Positions 6,929 through 15,514 are shown, counted from the first letter of the stretch. The stretch is DNA of 24,051 nucleotides from a bacterium (GCA_021791015.1 JAJYFH010000002.1:1-24051), one strand, 5' to 3'. A program made the numbers and translations. Notes: generated by a model from the sequence alone, not told the origin.

Positions 6929-8431
6929 TTACAGGGCTCCTTCTTTGGTGATGCGGGCAGCGACAGCCTGGAAGTGCCAGCCCCAGATGACCAGCTCGAC
7001 GGTTTCTGAGAATGCCTTGGGTTTTGTGATGAGCACCTTAATCAGTAATTTCCAGTAGTAATAGGAGTTCCGTGAGAAAATGCCTATCCTGAATATGCTG
7101 ACAAAAAATGCTCTTACGTCACTAATGTTGCCCAGTCGGACACTTTTTCTTACCGTCGGGTGATAATGCTTCAGGAACTCCTCTACTCTCTTGTAATAAA
7201 CCTTCGGAGAGTAGATGTCCAGTAGCACCTTGTGGTAGCCGGCAATTAGTTTTTCCGCCGGCATCGTGGGAATGAAGGTTAGCTGTCCGCCGTTCTCTCC
7301 TCGAGATCTTTCGAGAAGCCTTCCCTCTTTGCGTAGCCGCTTCTCCAGGTCAGTTTTCGGTAGAACCGATAAAAGACCAACCATCGCGGCGGGTGTACCA
7401 AGTTCTTTGATATATCGAATGTGATCTTCGAATATATCTTCCCTCTTGGCGTCCGCGTCGAAGCCGACTATTACGCCAATCATCACGGCCATGCCGTAGC
7501 TCATGATGGTTTGAACCGCCTTGAGCGGGTTCACCTTCACGTTCTGCAGCTTGGCGCACTCCTGGAGGCTTTCCTTGGATGGCGACTCAATGCCGATGAA
7601 TATCTTGTAGAAGTTAGCCACGGACATCAGCGCCATGAGATCAGGATGCTCTGCCAGACGGATATCCGCCTCCGTCATTATCTTGAACGGATAACCGTGT
7701 TCTTCCTGCCACTCGATTAACAGGGGGAGTATTGCCTTGATTCTCGGTATATTGCCGATGAAGTTGTCATCAACAATAAAGATCGTGCCACGAAAGCCTG
7801 CATCATAGAGGTTTTGGAACTCGGCGATAAGCTGCTCGGCGCTTTTAAGTCTAGGCCTCTGGCCGAACATTATCCGAATGTCGCAGAACTCACACCTGTG
7901 TGGACACCCACGCGAGTTTTGAATCGCCATGCTTGTATAGCTTTTGAAATCAATCAGCGACCAGTCAGGAAGGGGCGTCTCTTCTAGAGACGGCCAAACG
8001 CCGTTTTGCTCGTAGCGGTGTTTTGCCTCTCCACGGATGAAGTCCCTAAGGAAGGGAGCCAACGTCACTTCGGCCTCTCCAAGGACAAAATAGTCGACCT
8101 CTTTCGTCTCCTCTCCTTGGTTGGTAAAGAGAGGTCCGCCGGCGATGACGATTTTTCCCAGCTTTTTTGCTAAGTTTATAACCTCCACCGCTGACTCTTC
8201 CTGGACAATCATGGCGGATACCATGACAACATCAGCCCACTCAAGGTCACTGTCCCTCAATTTCTTTACATTGAGGTCAATTAACCTTGTTTCCCATGAG
8301 TCGGGAAGCATGCTGGCAACTGTTAAGAGCCCAAGCGGTGGAAAGACCGCCTTTTTCCCCGCAAAGGGAAGCGCCTTTCTGAAGCTCCAGAATGTATCTG
8401 GATACCACGGGTAAACCATGATAACTTTCAT
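6929..8431 (-). CDS. B12-binding-domain radical SAM protein (DUF4070-type C-terminus)
   Basis: 500 residues. Residues 1-135 form a cobalamin-binding-like Rossmann domain (PPLGLLTVASML, IAGGPLF, FVLGEAE) without the His ligand motif. CPHRCEFC (Cys176, Cys180, Cys183) binds the 4Fe-4S cluster that cleaves SAM, followed by VDDNFIG and IGIESP. The C-terminal third matches the pattern of radical SAM proteins with a DUF4070 tail, the group that includes hopanoid methylases such as HpnP. A methyltransferase-like role is possible but no hopanoid genes are near. Shine-Dalgarno GGGAG precedes the ATG. Base use is less AT-rich than in neighbours, suggesting acquisition. Promoter at 8533-8561. Confidence 0.85.
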   Translation of the reverse strand: MKVIMVYPWYPDTFWSFRKALPFAGKKAVFPPLGLLTVASMLPDSWETRLIDLNVKKLRDSDLEWADVVMVSAMIVQEESAVEVINLAKKLGKIVIAGGPLFTNQGEETKEVDYFVLGEAEVTLAPFLRDFIRGEAKHRYEQNGVWPSLEETPLPDWSLIDFKSYTSMAIQNSRGCPHRCEFCDIRIMFGQRPRLKSAEQLIAEFQNLYDAGFRGTIFIVDDNFIGNIPRIKAILPLLIEWQEEHGYPFKIMTEADIRLAEHPDLMALMSVANFYKIFIGIESPSKESLQECAKLQNVKVNPLKAVQTIMSYGMAVMIGVIVGFDADAKREDIFEDHIRYIKELGTPAAMVGLLSVLPKTDLEKRLRKEGRLLERSRGENGGQLTFIPTMPAEKLIAGYHKVLLDIYSPKVYYKRVEEFLKHYHPTVRKSVRLGNISDVRAFFVSIFRIGIFSRNSYYYWKLLIKVLITKPKAFSETVELVIWGWHFQAVAARITKEGAL

Positions 8432-8532
8432 TTTTTAAAAACTCCCTTTCTGGAATGGATTTGTAGAGAATATTTTGAAAGAACAATATCAATGTTGCTC
8501 AAAACAACTTTTTAGAACTGTCTTGCCGGTGA

Positions 8533-8561
8533 ATAATAGCACGAAAAAAGTATTCTCACAA
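8533..8561 (-). promoter_or_regulatory. Radical SAM gene promoter
   Basis: Minus strand TTGTGA (8556-8561), 17-bp spacer, extended TGC-TATTAT (8533-8538). It predicts a roughly 95-nt leader. The -35 box lies back to back with that of the valS promoter. Confidence 0.6.
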
Positions 8562-8567
8562 CATATC

Positions 8568-8596
8568 TTTACTTTTTTAAGGTTTTAGAGTATGAT
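8568..8596 (+). promoter_or_regulatory. valS leader promoter
   Basis: TTTACT (8568-8573), 17-bp spacer, TATGAT (8591-8596). Transcription would start near 8603, just ahead of the T-box fold. Confidence 0.6.
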
Positions 8597-8602
8597 TTTA
8601 TG

Positions 8603-8774
8603 ACAATTAATAAAAGCATTTGAGCGAGGATTAATGTCACCTCGCGAAGCTGCGGGAAGAAATTTATTTAAAAGTAGACCCCGCCGGAAAGCTCCGTTAA
8701 GTTAAATGAAGTGCCACGTGGAATTGGGGTGGTACCGTCCAAAATGATTTGGGCCCCCAAGAGCGGGCTTTTTT
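8603..8774 (+). promoter_or_regulatory. T-box riboswitch with intrinsic terminator, tRNA-Val responsive
   Basis: The diagnostic T-box GGGTGGTACCG (8727-8737) is present, preceded by CCGTTAAG...AATGAAGTG as in stem III/antiterminator linkers. GTGCCAC (8711-8717) can pair with the T-box. TGGT would pair with an ACCA tRNA end, fitting tRNA-Val. The run TTTTTT (8769-8774) after GCCC/GGGC is the terminator. The 5' part is only a short hairpin, GCGAGG (8624-8629)/CCTCGC (8640-8645), whose 10-nt loop contains GTC, a valine codon, as possible specifier. Canonical stem I distal motifs are absent. Uncharged tRNA-Val should favour readthrough. Confidence 0.8.
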
Positions 8775-8791
8775 ATTTTAGGAAAGGAAAA

Positions 8792-11143
8792 ATGGAAAAG
8801 AAATACGATTTTCACGAAAGAGAAGAATTCTGGAGAAACTTCTGGGAACAGGAAGGCATTTATCGATTTGACGAGAACTCAAGCAAACCAATCTATTCTG
8901 TAGACACTCCCCCGCCCTACGTTTCGGCCGAGCACCTCCACGCCGGTCACATCATGAGCTACTCTCAAGCTGAGTTCATCGTTCGCTACAAAAGAATGCG
9001 CGGTTTTAACGTCTATTATCCGATGGGTTTTGATGATAATGGCCTCCCGACCGAGAGATATGTTGAAAAAAAGTACAATATCGATAAATCAAAGATCTCA
9101 AGGAAAGAATTCATCGAGAAATGCCTTGAGGAAACCAAAATAGGCGCCAAAAACTACCAGAATTTGTGGAGATCTTTGGGAATTTCAGTCGACTGGACCA
9201 AGACTTACAGCACGATTAATGAACATTGTCAGAAGCTTTCCCAGTGGTCGTTTCTGGATTTGTACAAAAAAGGAAAGATTTACCGCAAAGAAGCGCCTGT
9301 GCTTTGGTGCACACATTGTCAAACGGCTATTTCTCAAGCCGATCTCGAAGCTGAGGAGAGAAAAAGCAGATTTTACTATATTAAAGCCAAAGTTGACGGT
9401 GGGGGAGACCTTATTTTCGCCACAACACGTCCGGAAATGCTGCCAGCTTGTATGGGTATGAGCGTCAACCCAAGCGACAAGAGGTACAAAGATTTGATAG
9501 GAAAAAAGGCGATATTACCTTTGACAAAGCAAAAAGTCTACATATATGCTGATGAAAATGTGGATCCAAGGATGGGCACGGGAGTTGTATACTACTGCTC
9601 TTTCGGCGGACACGATGATATTGAGTGGCTAGCTGAGCATCCGGACGTCAAACCTATCCACATGCTTGATACAAACGGCAAATTTAATGAAAGAGCCGGT
9701 AAGTACGCTGGCTTAAAGATTTGCGACGCACGGGACAAGATTGTCGAAGATCTAAAGAAGGAGGGGGCACTTGAAAAGATTGAAGACAGAGAAAACGTTA
9801 CTTTTACACACGAGCGTTGCGGCACAGACGTTGAATATATAATGACCGAAAACTGGTTTATCGATGTTTTGAGCGCCAAAGCTGAGCTCCTGAAGAAGGG
9901 AAATGAGCTCAAATGGTACCCGACCAACATGAAGCAAATTTATGAAAGCTGGGTAAACGGACTGAAGTGGGATTGGTGCATCTCCAGACAACGATACTAC
10001 GGCGTTCCTTTTCCGGTTTGGTATTGCAAAAAGTGTGGAGAAGTTGTGCTTCCTGAGGAAAATGAACTTCCGGTTGATCCAACCAGCGATAAACCAATGA
10101 AGGCTTGCTCCAAGTGTAAAAATACTGAATTTGAAGCGGAAAATGATGTTATGGATACCTGGATGACTTCTTCGCTGACACCGAAAATTGGTGCAACCTT
10201 GGTTCAAGACAAAGAAATTCAAGAGAAATTGTATCCTTCTAGCTTAAGGCCGCAGGCTTTCGAGATTATCCGAACTTGGCTTTTCTACACGGTGGTTAAG
10301 TCACTTTATCATGACAATTCGGTCCCATTTACTGATGTAATGATCTCGGGCCATGGTCTCGATGAACATGGAAGAAAAATATCAAAAAGACTTAAAAATT
10401 ATGTAAATCCACACGATATTGTAACAAAATACGGTGCAGATGCGCTAAGATATTGGGCTACCGGAGCTACGCTTGGTGGAAATATGCAGTGGAACGAAGA
10501 AGAAGTCAAAAAAGGTAAACGAACTGTTACAAAGCTGTGGAATGCCTCTCGGTTTGTAATTGGTTTTCTTGAGAACGAAAATATTGAAGATCCAGCTGAA
10601 AATGAGCTTGAAGATGCCGATAAGTGGATTCACGACCAGCTAATGAGCACAGTCGAAACCTGCAGCAAACACTTTGATAATTATGAATATTCCAAAGCTA
10701 GAAATGAAATTGATGGTTTCTTCTGGAACGATTTCTGTGACTATTATCTAGAATTTATCAAATATCGTGTTTATGGAGATAATAAAGCGAGTAAGAATGC
10801 TGCTCTGTGCACAGTTTCTAATGTTTTAAGCTCGATTCTGAAGCTTTACGCACCGATTTTACCTTTCGTTACTGAAGAAATTTACCAAGCTTACTTTAAA
10901 AATATTGATAAAGTTAAAAGTATTCACCTCACAGATTGGCCGGGAAACCAGGATTTATACGGGAAACCTAAGGAATTTGAGTTAATCTTGAAACTTGTAG
11001 ATCAGATTCGCGCTTATAAAACTAAGCAGGGCATTTCAATCGGAAAAGAAATTCCTGAATATAAAACAAAAGAAAAACTAACTGATTCGCAGAGAGAATT
11101 CCTGGAAAAAACGCAGAGGGTCGAGAAGGTTATAACCGTATAA
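8792..11143 (+). CDS. valS: Valine--tRNA ligase
   Basis: Class I synthetase charging tRNA-Val. HAGH (residues 50-53) in the PPPYVSAEHLHAGH context and KISKR (529-533) form the catalytic signatures; FATTRPEML and the following region are the CP1 editing domain; WCTHC and a CxxC/CxxC pair in the CP insertion are zinc-type knuckles; GLKWDWCISRQRYYG is typical. 783 residues: it ends soon after the anticodon-binding domain and lacks the C-terminal coiled-coil arm of longer bacterial ValRS. The ATG at 8792 has GGAAAGGA upstream; the frame is open earlier but that part lies in the T-box. The T-box tRNA end match supports valine. Confidence 0.92.
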   Translation: MEKKYDFHEREEFWRNFWEQEGIYRFDENSSKPIYSVDTPPPYVSAEHLHAGHIMSYSQAEFIVRYKRMRGFNVYYPMGFDDNGLPTERYVEKKYNIDKSKISRKEFIEKCLEETKIGAKNYQNLWRSLGISVDWTKTYSTINEHCQKLSQWSFLDLYKKGKIYRKEAPVLWCTHCQTAISQADLEAEERKSRFYYIKAKVDGGGDLIFATTRPEMLPACMGMSVNPSDKRYKDLIGKKAILPLTKQKVYIYADENVDPRMGTGVVYYCSFGGHDDIEWLAEHPDVKPIHMLDTNGKFNERAGKYAGLKICDARDKIVEDLKKEGALEKIEDRENVTFTHERCGTDVEYIMTENWFIDVLSAKAELLKKGNELKWYPTNMKQIYESWVNGLKWDWCISRQRYYGVPFPVWYCKKCGEVVLPEENELPVDPTSDKPMKACSKCKNTEFEAENDVMDTWMTSSLTPKIGATLVQDKEIQEKLYPSSLRPQAFEIIRTWLFYTVVKSLYHDNSVPFTDVMISGHGLDEHGRKISKRLKNYVNPHDIVTKYGADALRYWATGATLGGNMQWNEEEVKKGKRTVTKLWNASRFVIGFLENENIEDPAENELEDADKWIHDQLMSTVETCSKHFDNYEYSKARNEIDGFFWNDFCDYYLEFIKYRVYGDNKASKNAALCTVSNVLSSILKLYAPILPFVTEEIYQAYFKNIDKVKSIHLTDWPGNQDLYGKPKEFELILKLVDQIRAYKTKQGISIGKEIPEYKTKEKLTDSQREFLEKTQRVEKVITV

Positions 11144-11159
11144 AGTTTCACGTGAAACA
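11144..11159. other. parS: parS-like ParB-binding site 1
   Basis: AGTTTCACGTGAAACA directly after the valS stop: 15 of 16 match to the bacterial chromosomal consensus TGTTTCACGTGAAACA, including the full 14-bp palindrome. ParB/Spo0J nucleates on such sites, usually near the replication origin. Confidence 0.8.
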
Positions 11160-11167
11160 AATGTTTT

Positions 11168-11231
11168 GTCATTCTGAACTTGATTCAGAATCTATACAAA
11201 ATTATCTGGATTCCGGACAAGCCGGAATGAC
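11168..11231. repeat. Dispersed palindromic repeat
   Basis: GTCATTCTGAACTTGATTC... to ...GACAAGCCGGAATGAC, two-unit form as at 4044 and 13000. Together with the parS site and the next repeat it makes up the 332-bp valS-TPR gap; the rest (11232-11387) shows nothing recognisable. Confidence 0.8.
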
Positions 11232-11387
11232 AGCAGTCTTGTGGAAAAACAATAATCTGAAAAATTTGTCAAATTTGTGCTTAAAAAGAGCCTTTCGAAA
11301 AACTGGCCGAACTGAAATCCATCTTTATACACAGCTTGTAGACAGAAAAGGATAACGAAAAAACATAAAAATAAGTTATTTTTTATT

Positions 11388-11445
11388 GTCATGCTGGCTT
11401 GACCAGAATCTGAGGATTTTTTGATTCCGGCAAGCCGGGAATGAC
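11388..11445. repeat. Dispersed palindromic repeat
   Basis: GTCATGCTGGCTTGACCAGAATC then GATTCCGGCAAGCCGGGAATGAC, ending just ahead of the TPR gene promoter. Confidence 0.75.
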
Positions 11446-11460
11446 CCAGTAGCTAAAGAG

Positions 11461-11469
11461 TGCTATACT
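11461..11469 (+). promoter_or_regulatory. TPR gene leaderless promoter
   Basis: TGC-TATACT (-10 at 11464-11469) with ATG 6 nt further. No Shine-Dalgarno site. Confidence 0.6.
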
Positions 11470-11475
11470 GATTTT

Positions 11476-12321
11476 ATGAATAAAAAGTTAATTATTATTC
11501 CACTTGTTACCGTTGCGATAATAGTACTGACCGTCGGTTATTTTCTTTGGGCTAACCAAAGAGCTGATTATTATGCAGACGTTTCACGTGAAACAAACGA
11601 TAAGCAAACAGAGATATTGGCGCTAGAAAAGTCTGTTGAATTGTATCCAAAACCTGACAATATTATTTCCCTGGCCGATCTCTATGTTTCTATCGGCAGG
11701 GACGATCTTGCGGAGAAAATCATGGTGGGTAGGCCCGTCTTGATGAGCTTTTTGCGAGGCAGAGGAGAGGTCCAAATTCTAAACAGATTAGGAAATCTGT
11801 ACTTAGATGAAAATAAAACCCAGGATGCGGAAAATGTTTTTACAAAGGCAAAAAATAAAGATTTAAACCCAGATTCATTAAAAGGTCTTGTCCTGTCCCA
11901 GCTTCAAAAAGGCGATAGGGGAGAGGCTGAAAATTACTTAAGTCAGCTTTCTGCCCTAGATTCAGATTCAAGCAACTGTTATGCCGCCTTTGTTTATTTG
12001 AATAACTTCAAAAAAGCCGAAAATGCTTTTGGGAAAGTAAAAGGTTGTAATATTTTCGGAATAGATAAGTATTTTGCCAAACGCAAAGATACTCAAAGCC
12101 CTCTTTACTTAAAGCTGGAAGCGGCAAATTTCTATTACGAGCACAATTATCTGCAATTGGCACTGAATGACACACTAGCCCTAGAGAGAGAAAAAGATAA
12201 TTATCGAGATGCTTATATTCTTGGCTCAAAGATTTATGAAAAAATAGGTGATCAGAGCAAGGCAAGTGAACAAGGTAAAAAAGCAGTCGAAATAGATCCA
12301 GCATTAAACTTGATGAATTAG
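11476..12321 (+). CDS. Membrane-anchored tetratricopeptide-repeat protein
   Basis: 281 residues. A single hydrophobic helix at residues 4-26 after a short MNKK start makes an N-terminal signal anchor, leaving the rest outside the membrane. The body is helical with TPR-like units, e.g. around residues 60-85 (ISLADLYVSIGRDDLAEKI), 105-130 (NRLGNLYLDENKTQDAENVFTKA) and 245-275 (DAYILGSKIYEKIGDQSKASEQGKKAVEIDP). A protein-protein scaffold role is inferred; no enzyme motif is seen. The extended -10 ends 6 nt before ATG, so translation is probably leaderless. A second parS site lies inside codons 35-40 (VSRET). Confidence 0.8.
   Translation: MNKKLIIIPLVTVAIIVLTVGYFLWANQRADYYADVSRETNDKQTEILALEKSVELYPKPDNIISLADLYVSIGRDDLAEKIMVGRPVLMSFLRGRGEVQILNRLGNLYLDENKTQDAENVFTKAKNKDLNPDSLKGLVLSQLQKGDRGEAENYLSQLSALDSDSSNCYAAFVYLNNFKKAENAFGKVKGCNIFGIDKYFAKRKDTQSPLYLKLEAANFYYEHNYLQLALNDTLALEREKDNYRDAYILGSKIYEKIGDQSKASEQGKKAVEIDPALNLMN
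11580..11595. other. parS: parS-like ParB-binding site 2 (inside the TPR gene)
   Basis: CGTTTCACGTGAAACA, again 15 of 16 to the parS consensus with the same first base differing. It lies 436 bp from site 1 and within coding sequence, as parS sites often do. Confidence 0.8.
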
Positions 12322-12362
12322 AACCCGTGAATCCTATGGCCTACCATAAATCAGATTGTGTT

Positions 12363-12527
12363 GTCATTCCGACCTGTCTGTCCGGCAGGCGGGCCGACAC
12401 CACGTAAGTTGCGAGCGGAGGAATCCCTTGAACTTTATTTAAATTTCACTATTTTAAGAGATCCCTCGACTCCGCTATCGCGGAGTTTATCCGCTTCGTA
12501 GCTTTGCGAAGGCGGGCTCGGGATGAC
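12363..12527. repeat. Long composite dispersed repeat
   Basis: Starts GTCATTCCGACC, contains CTGTCCGGCAG and TATCGCGGAG-type palindromes, and ends CTCGGGATGAC. It occupies most of the 366-bp gap before rpsO; the remainder holds the rpsO promoters. Confidence 0.7.
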
Positions 12528-12554
12528 AGAGGTTAGATTCACGAATGAAAACTG

Positions 12555-12583
12555 TTGACCCCAAAACGATTTTTTGCTAAAAT
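12555..12583 (+). promoter_or_regulatory. rpsO promoter P1
   Basis: TTGACC (12555-12560), 17-bp spacer ending TGC, TAAAAT (12578-12583). Close to the sigma-70 consensus with an extended -10. Confidence 0.65.
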
Positions 12584-12616
12584 ATAGCCTCGCGCTAGGA
12601 AAATTTTTGAATTGCC

Positions 12617-12645
12617 TTGAAGATAAGACTATTCGGTGGTAAAAT
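12617..12645 (+). promoter_or_regulatory. rpsO promoter P2
   Basis: TTGAAG (12617-12622), 17-bp spacer, TAAAAT (12640-12645). Second promoter in tandem, giving a leader of about 35 nt with a Shine-Dalgarno site (AAGGAG) before the ATG at 12688. Confidence 0.6.
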
Positions 12646-12687
12646 AGTATGGCGATACAAATAGTATTTGCTAATCAAGGAGTAATA

Positions 12688-12957
12688 ATGGCTTTACAAA
12701 AGGAAGAAAAAGAAAAAGTAATCGAAGATGTCCAGACACATGAAAAGGATACCGGATCGTCGGAAGTCCAGATTGCTATTTTTACCGAAAAGATAAAAAA
12801 GCTTACAGATCATCTTAAGACTCACAAGAAAGATAACCACTCAAGGCGCGGGCTTTTGAAAATGGTTTCCAAAAGACGAAAACTGCTTGATTACCTTATG
12901 AATACGAACAAGAAGCGATACAACGAAGTGGTTAAGAAACTTGGACTTAGGAAGTAG
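12688..12957 (+). CDS. rpsO: 30S ribosomal protein S15
   Basis: 89 residues, the standard S15 length. It contains the GSSEVQIAIFTEKI, LTDHLKTHKKDNHSRRGLL and RRKLLDYL segments that contact the 16S rRNA three-way junction and the S6/S18 platform. ATG at 12688 is preceded by AAGGAG at good spacing; an upstream in-frame ATG (12649) falls at the predicted transcription start. rpsO followed by pnp is a conserved bacterial order. In some bacteria S15 represses its own mRNA by a leader structure; I see no clear one in this short leader. Confidence 0.97.
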   Translation: MALQKEEKEKVIEDVQTHEKDTGSSEVQIAIFTEKIKKLTDHLKTHKKDNHSRRGLLKMVSKRRKLLDYLMNTNKKRYNEVVKKLGLRK

Positions 12958-12999
12958 CTTCAAGTTTCAGTATTGGGTATTGAGTATGCAGTATTAAGC

Positions 13000-13066
13000 G
13001 TCATTCTAAACTTGATTCAGAATCAATAGAGATAAGATCTGGATTCCGGATCAAGTCCGGAATGAC
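13000..13066. repeat. Dispersed palindromic repeat, rpsO-pnp gap
   Basis: GTCATTCTAAACTTGATTC... to ...CAAGTCCGGAATGAC. It is preceded at 12961-12999 by TATTGGGTATTGAG-type filler, the complement of the filler inside tsaD. Confidence 0.8.
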
Positions 13067-13097
13067 AAAACCGAACATTAACAAATTAAAAAGTATT

Positions 13098-13201
13098 GTC
13101 ATTCTGAGCGGAGCCGAAGAATCCCTTAGATCCTTCACCGCCAAAGCGGTTCGAGGATGACGCAAGAGGGGAAGGGATTTCTCCACTGCGGTCGAAATGA
13201 C
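13098..13201. repeat. Composite dispersed repeat, rpsO-pnp gap
   Basis: GTCATTCTGAGCGGAGCCGAAGAATCCC, an internal CGAGGATGACG, and an end GGTCGAAATGAC. Two or three units are fused. Confidence 0.75.
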
Positions 13202-13255
13202 AGCAAGAGAACATTAATAAATTAAAACGGAATTTTGGTCGGGTAAGATGAGTAA

Positions 13256-13333
13256 ATAGCATGCTATTAGCTCCTTGAACTCGTTTGAAATCTCCGCTTT
13301 GGAAAGGGTCCGGCAGCTGCCGGATAGAAAGGA
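13256..13333 (+). promoter_or_regulatory. pnp leader palindromes
   Basis: ATAGCATGCTAT (13256-13267, perfect 12-bp palindrome) and CCGGCAGCTGCCGG just before the Shine-Dalgarno AAAGGA. PNPase autoregulates through a leader hairpin in enterobacteria; the same role here is only a guess. A weak TAAGAT (13244-13249) may be the -10. Confidence 0.4.
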
Positions 13334-13337
13334 AAAA

Positions 13338-15443
13338 ATGGAGAAAGGAAAATCTCTAGGAAAAGTCCGCGTTGATGCAAAATCAAGCGGCAAGGAATTT
13401 AAATTTGAAACCGGCAAACTAAACAAGTTTGCCAGCGGATCGTGCGTGGTTTCGTTGGGTGATTCTATCGTGATGGCGACAGTGGTGGTCTCAGGAGGCA
13501 TAAAGGAAGGCATCGACTACTTTCCTCTTTCAGTTGATTTCCAAGACAAATGGTATGCGACAGGCAAAATCTCAGGTTCAAGGTTCGTAAAGCGTGAAGG
13601 GCGCGGTTCGGAGCTCGGCATTTTGCGTTCCAGAATGATTGATAGACCGATAAGACCAATGTTTCCGAAAGGATACATGAACGAAGTGCAGGTGATCGTT
13701 ACCCCCCTTTCGCTTGATTTAAGCATAGATCCGGTTGTTTTGGGCATGAATGCTGCTTCTGCTTCCTTGATGCTCAGCGGCGCGCCTTTTGAGGGGCCGA
13801 TAAGCGCTGCCAGAGTTGGCCGAGTTGACGGAAAACTCATATTAAACCCAAGCTACGAAGAAATGGAAAATTCAGACCTTGATATTTTAATCGCCGGCAC
13901 GAAGGAAGCCATAACCATGATTGAAGGCGGCGGAGATCAAGTTTCTGAAGATGTTGTAGCTGAAGCGCTTGAGTTGGGTCACAAAGGAATGCAGCCGTTA
14001 ATCGAAGCTCAAGAGAAGCTGGTCAAAGAGATGAAGGTTAAAGAGCGCGAGTATGAGCTGAGTAAACCGCAGGAAGGCGCATATCTGGCTATTACAAAAT
14101 ACCTGGAAGACAAACTTGGCGAGGCGATCCGCCATCAGGACAAAATGGCCCGAAATCTTATCATTAACGAGCTGGAAGATGTGGTTCATGAGCAATTCAA
14201 AGAAGAATTTGAAGAAGAAGAAATCTCTCTTGTGTTTGACAAAGTTATTAAGGAAGAGGTAAGAAAAGTCATCCTTGAAGAAGGTATCCGTCCCGACCAT
14301 CGAAAAATGGACGAAGTCAGGGCGCTGTCTGCTGAGGTCGGGTTACTACCGAGAACTCACGGTTCAGGTCTCTTTACCCGCGGAGAAACACAGATTCTTT
14401 CCATTACCACACTCGCCTCTCCGTCAAAAGCGCAGATGATCGACTCAATGGATCAGGATTTCAACAAGCGATACATCCATCATTATGTTGATACCGGCGC
14501 TTCGTACGGCGATATCAAACGGCTTGGTCCGGGAAGGCGCGCCATCGGCCACGGATTTTTGGCAGAAAAGGCGCTTGAGCCGGTTTTGCCCGCCGAGAAG
14601 GATTTCCCCTACACTATCCGTGTTGTTTCTGAGATTTTGTCAGAAAACGGCTCATCTTCAATGGGTTCAGTCTGCGGTTCGTCGCTTGCGCTCATGGACG
14701 CAGGCGTGCCTATCAAAGCTTCTGTTGCCGGTGTTGCCATGGGTCTTATGACCGAGGGTGGCGATCTAAGCAAAAAATACGTTATCTTGACCGACATTCA
14801 AGGCGCGGAGGACTTTGCCGGCGATATGGACTTCAAGCTTGCCGGCACTAGAGGCGGCATGACTGCCATCCAGATGGATATCAAGGTCAAAGGCCTCACC
14901 CATGCGTTTTTGGTTGAGGTCATAAAGCGCGCCAAAGATGCCAGACTTCAGATATTAGACGCTATGGATAAAGCCATTTCCGAGCCAAGGAAAGAACTCT
15001 CCGGTTATGCGCCAAGGCTAACCACCCTGCAGATTAATCCTGAAAAAATCCGCGATGTTATCGGAAAAGGCGGTGAAATGATTAATAAGATTATTGCCGA
15101 GTGCAATGTCGAGATTGATATCGATGACGACGGAAATGTGGTCATTGCTGCCGTAAACGGTGAAAACGCCCAGAAAGCGATCGATTGGATCAAGTCTATC
15201 ACAGCCGAGCCGGAAATCGGCAAGGTTTACAAAGGCAAAGTGGTCAAAATCATGGATTTTGGTGCCTTTGTTGAGTTCATGCCGGGCAAAGAAGGCCTGG
15301 TCCACATATCCCAGATCAAAAATGAAAGAGTAGAGAAGGTTACAGACGAGCTGAAAGAAGGCCAGGAAGTAGACGTCAAGCTGATGGAGATAGACTCTCA
15401 AGGCAGAAACAACCTATCTATGAAGGCAGTGAGCAGGAAATAA
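13338..15443 (+). CDS. pnp: Polyribonucleotide nucleotidyltransferase (PNPase)
   Basis: Phosphorolytic 3'-to-5' exoribonuclease of the RNA degradosome. 701 residues with the full layout: first RNase PH domain, helical linker, second RNase PH domain (GPGRRAIGHGFLAEKAL and DIQGAEDFAGDMDFKLAGTRGGMTAIQMDIK, metal and phosphate site), KH domain with IGKGGEMI, and S1 domain (VYKGKVVKIMDFGAFVEFMPGKEGLVHISQI). The ATG at 13338 has AAAGGA upstream and fits family N-termini; the frame is open upstream through the leader hairpin. Convergent with the TrmB-type regulator gene across a shared terminator. Confidence 0.97.
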   Translation: MEKGKSLGKVRVDAKSSGKEFKFETGKLNKFASGSCVVSLGDSIVMATVVVSGGIKEGIDYFPLSVDFQDKWYATGKISGSRFVKREGRGSELGILRSRMIDRPIRPMFPKGYMNEVQVIVTPLSLDLSIDPVVLGMNAASASLMLSGAPFEGPISAARVGRVDGKLILNPSYEEMENSDLDILIAGTKEAITMIEGGGDQVSEDVVAEALELGHKGMQPLIEAQEKLVKEMKVKEREYELSKPQEGAYLAITKYLEDKLGEAIRHQDKMARNLIINELEDVVHEQFKEEFEEEEISLVFDKVIKEEVRKVILEEGIRPDHRKMDEVRALSAEVGLLPRTHGSGLFTRGETQILSITTLASPSKAQMIDSMDQDFNKRYIHHYVDTGASYGDIKRLGPGRRAIGHGFLAEKALEPVLPAEKDFPYTIRVVSEILSENGSSSMGSVCGSSLALMDAGVPIKASVAGVAMGLMTEGGDLSKKYVILTDIQGAEDFAGDMDFKLAGTRGGMTAIQMDIKVKGLTHAFLVEVIKRAKDARLQILDAMDKAISEPRKELSGYAPRLTTLQINPEKIRDVIGKGGEMINKIIAECNVEIDIDDDGNVVIAAVNGENAQKAIDWIKSITAEPEIGKVYKGKVVKIMDFGAFVEFMPGKEGLVHISQIKNERVEKVTDELKEGQEVDVKLMEIDSQGRNNLSMKAVSRK

Positions 15444-15489
15444 CCAATTCGCAATTTCTAATGCCCAACCAATTCTCAAACTTCAAACT

Positions 15490-15514
15490 GTCATTCTGAG
15501 GCACGAAGAATCTC
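15490..15514. repeat. Dispersed palindromic repeat
   Basis: GTCATTCTGAGGCACGAAGAATCTC, nearly the unit found inside tsaD; abuts the pnp terminator. Confidence 0.75.

Noticed and set aside
9650..9670. DnaA box-like TATCCACA in valS
   Set aside because: Single imperfect match inside coding sequence, no cluster and no AT-rich unwinding region, so it does not support an origin here.
11152..11355. Short plus-strand frame after valS
   Set aside because: Its sequence is the translated palindromic repeat (11168-11231) with no ribosome site.
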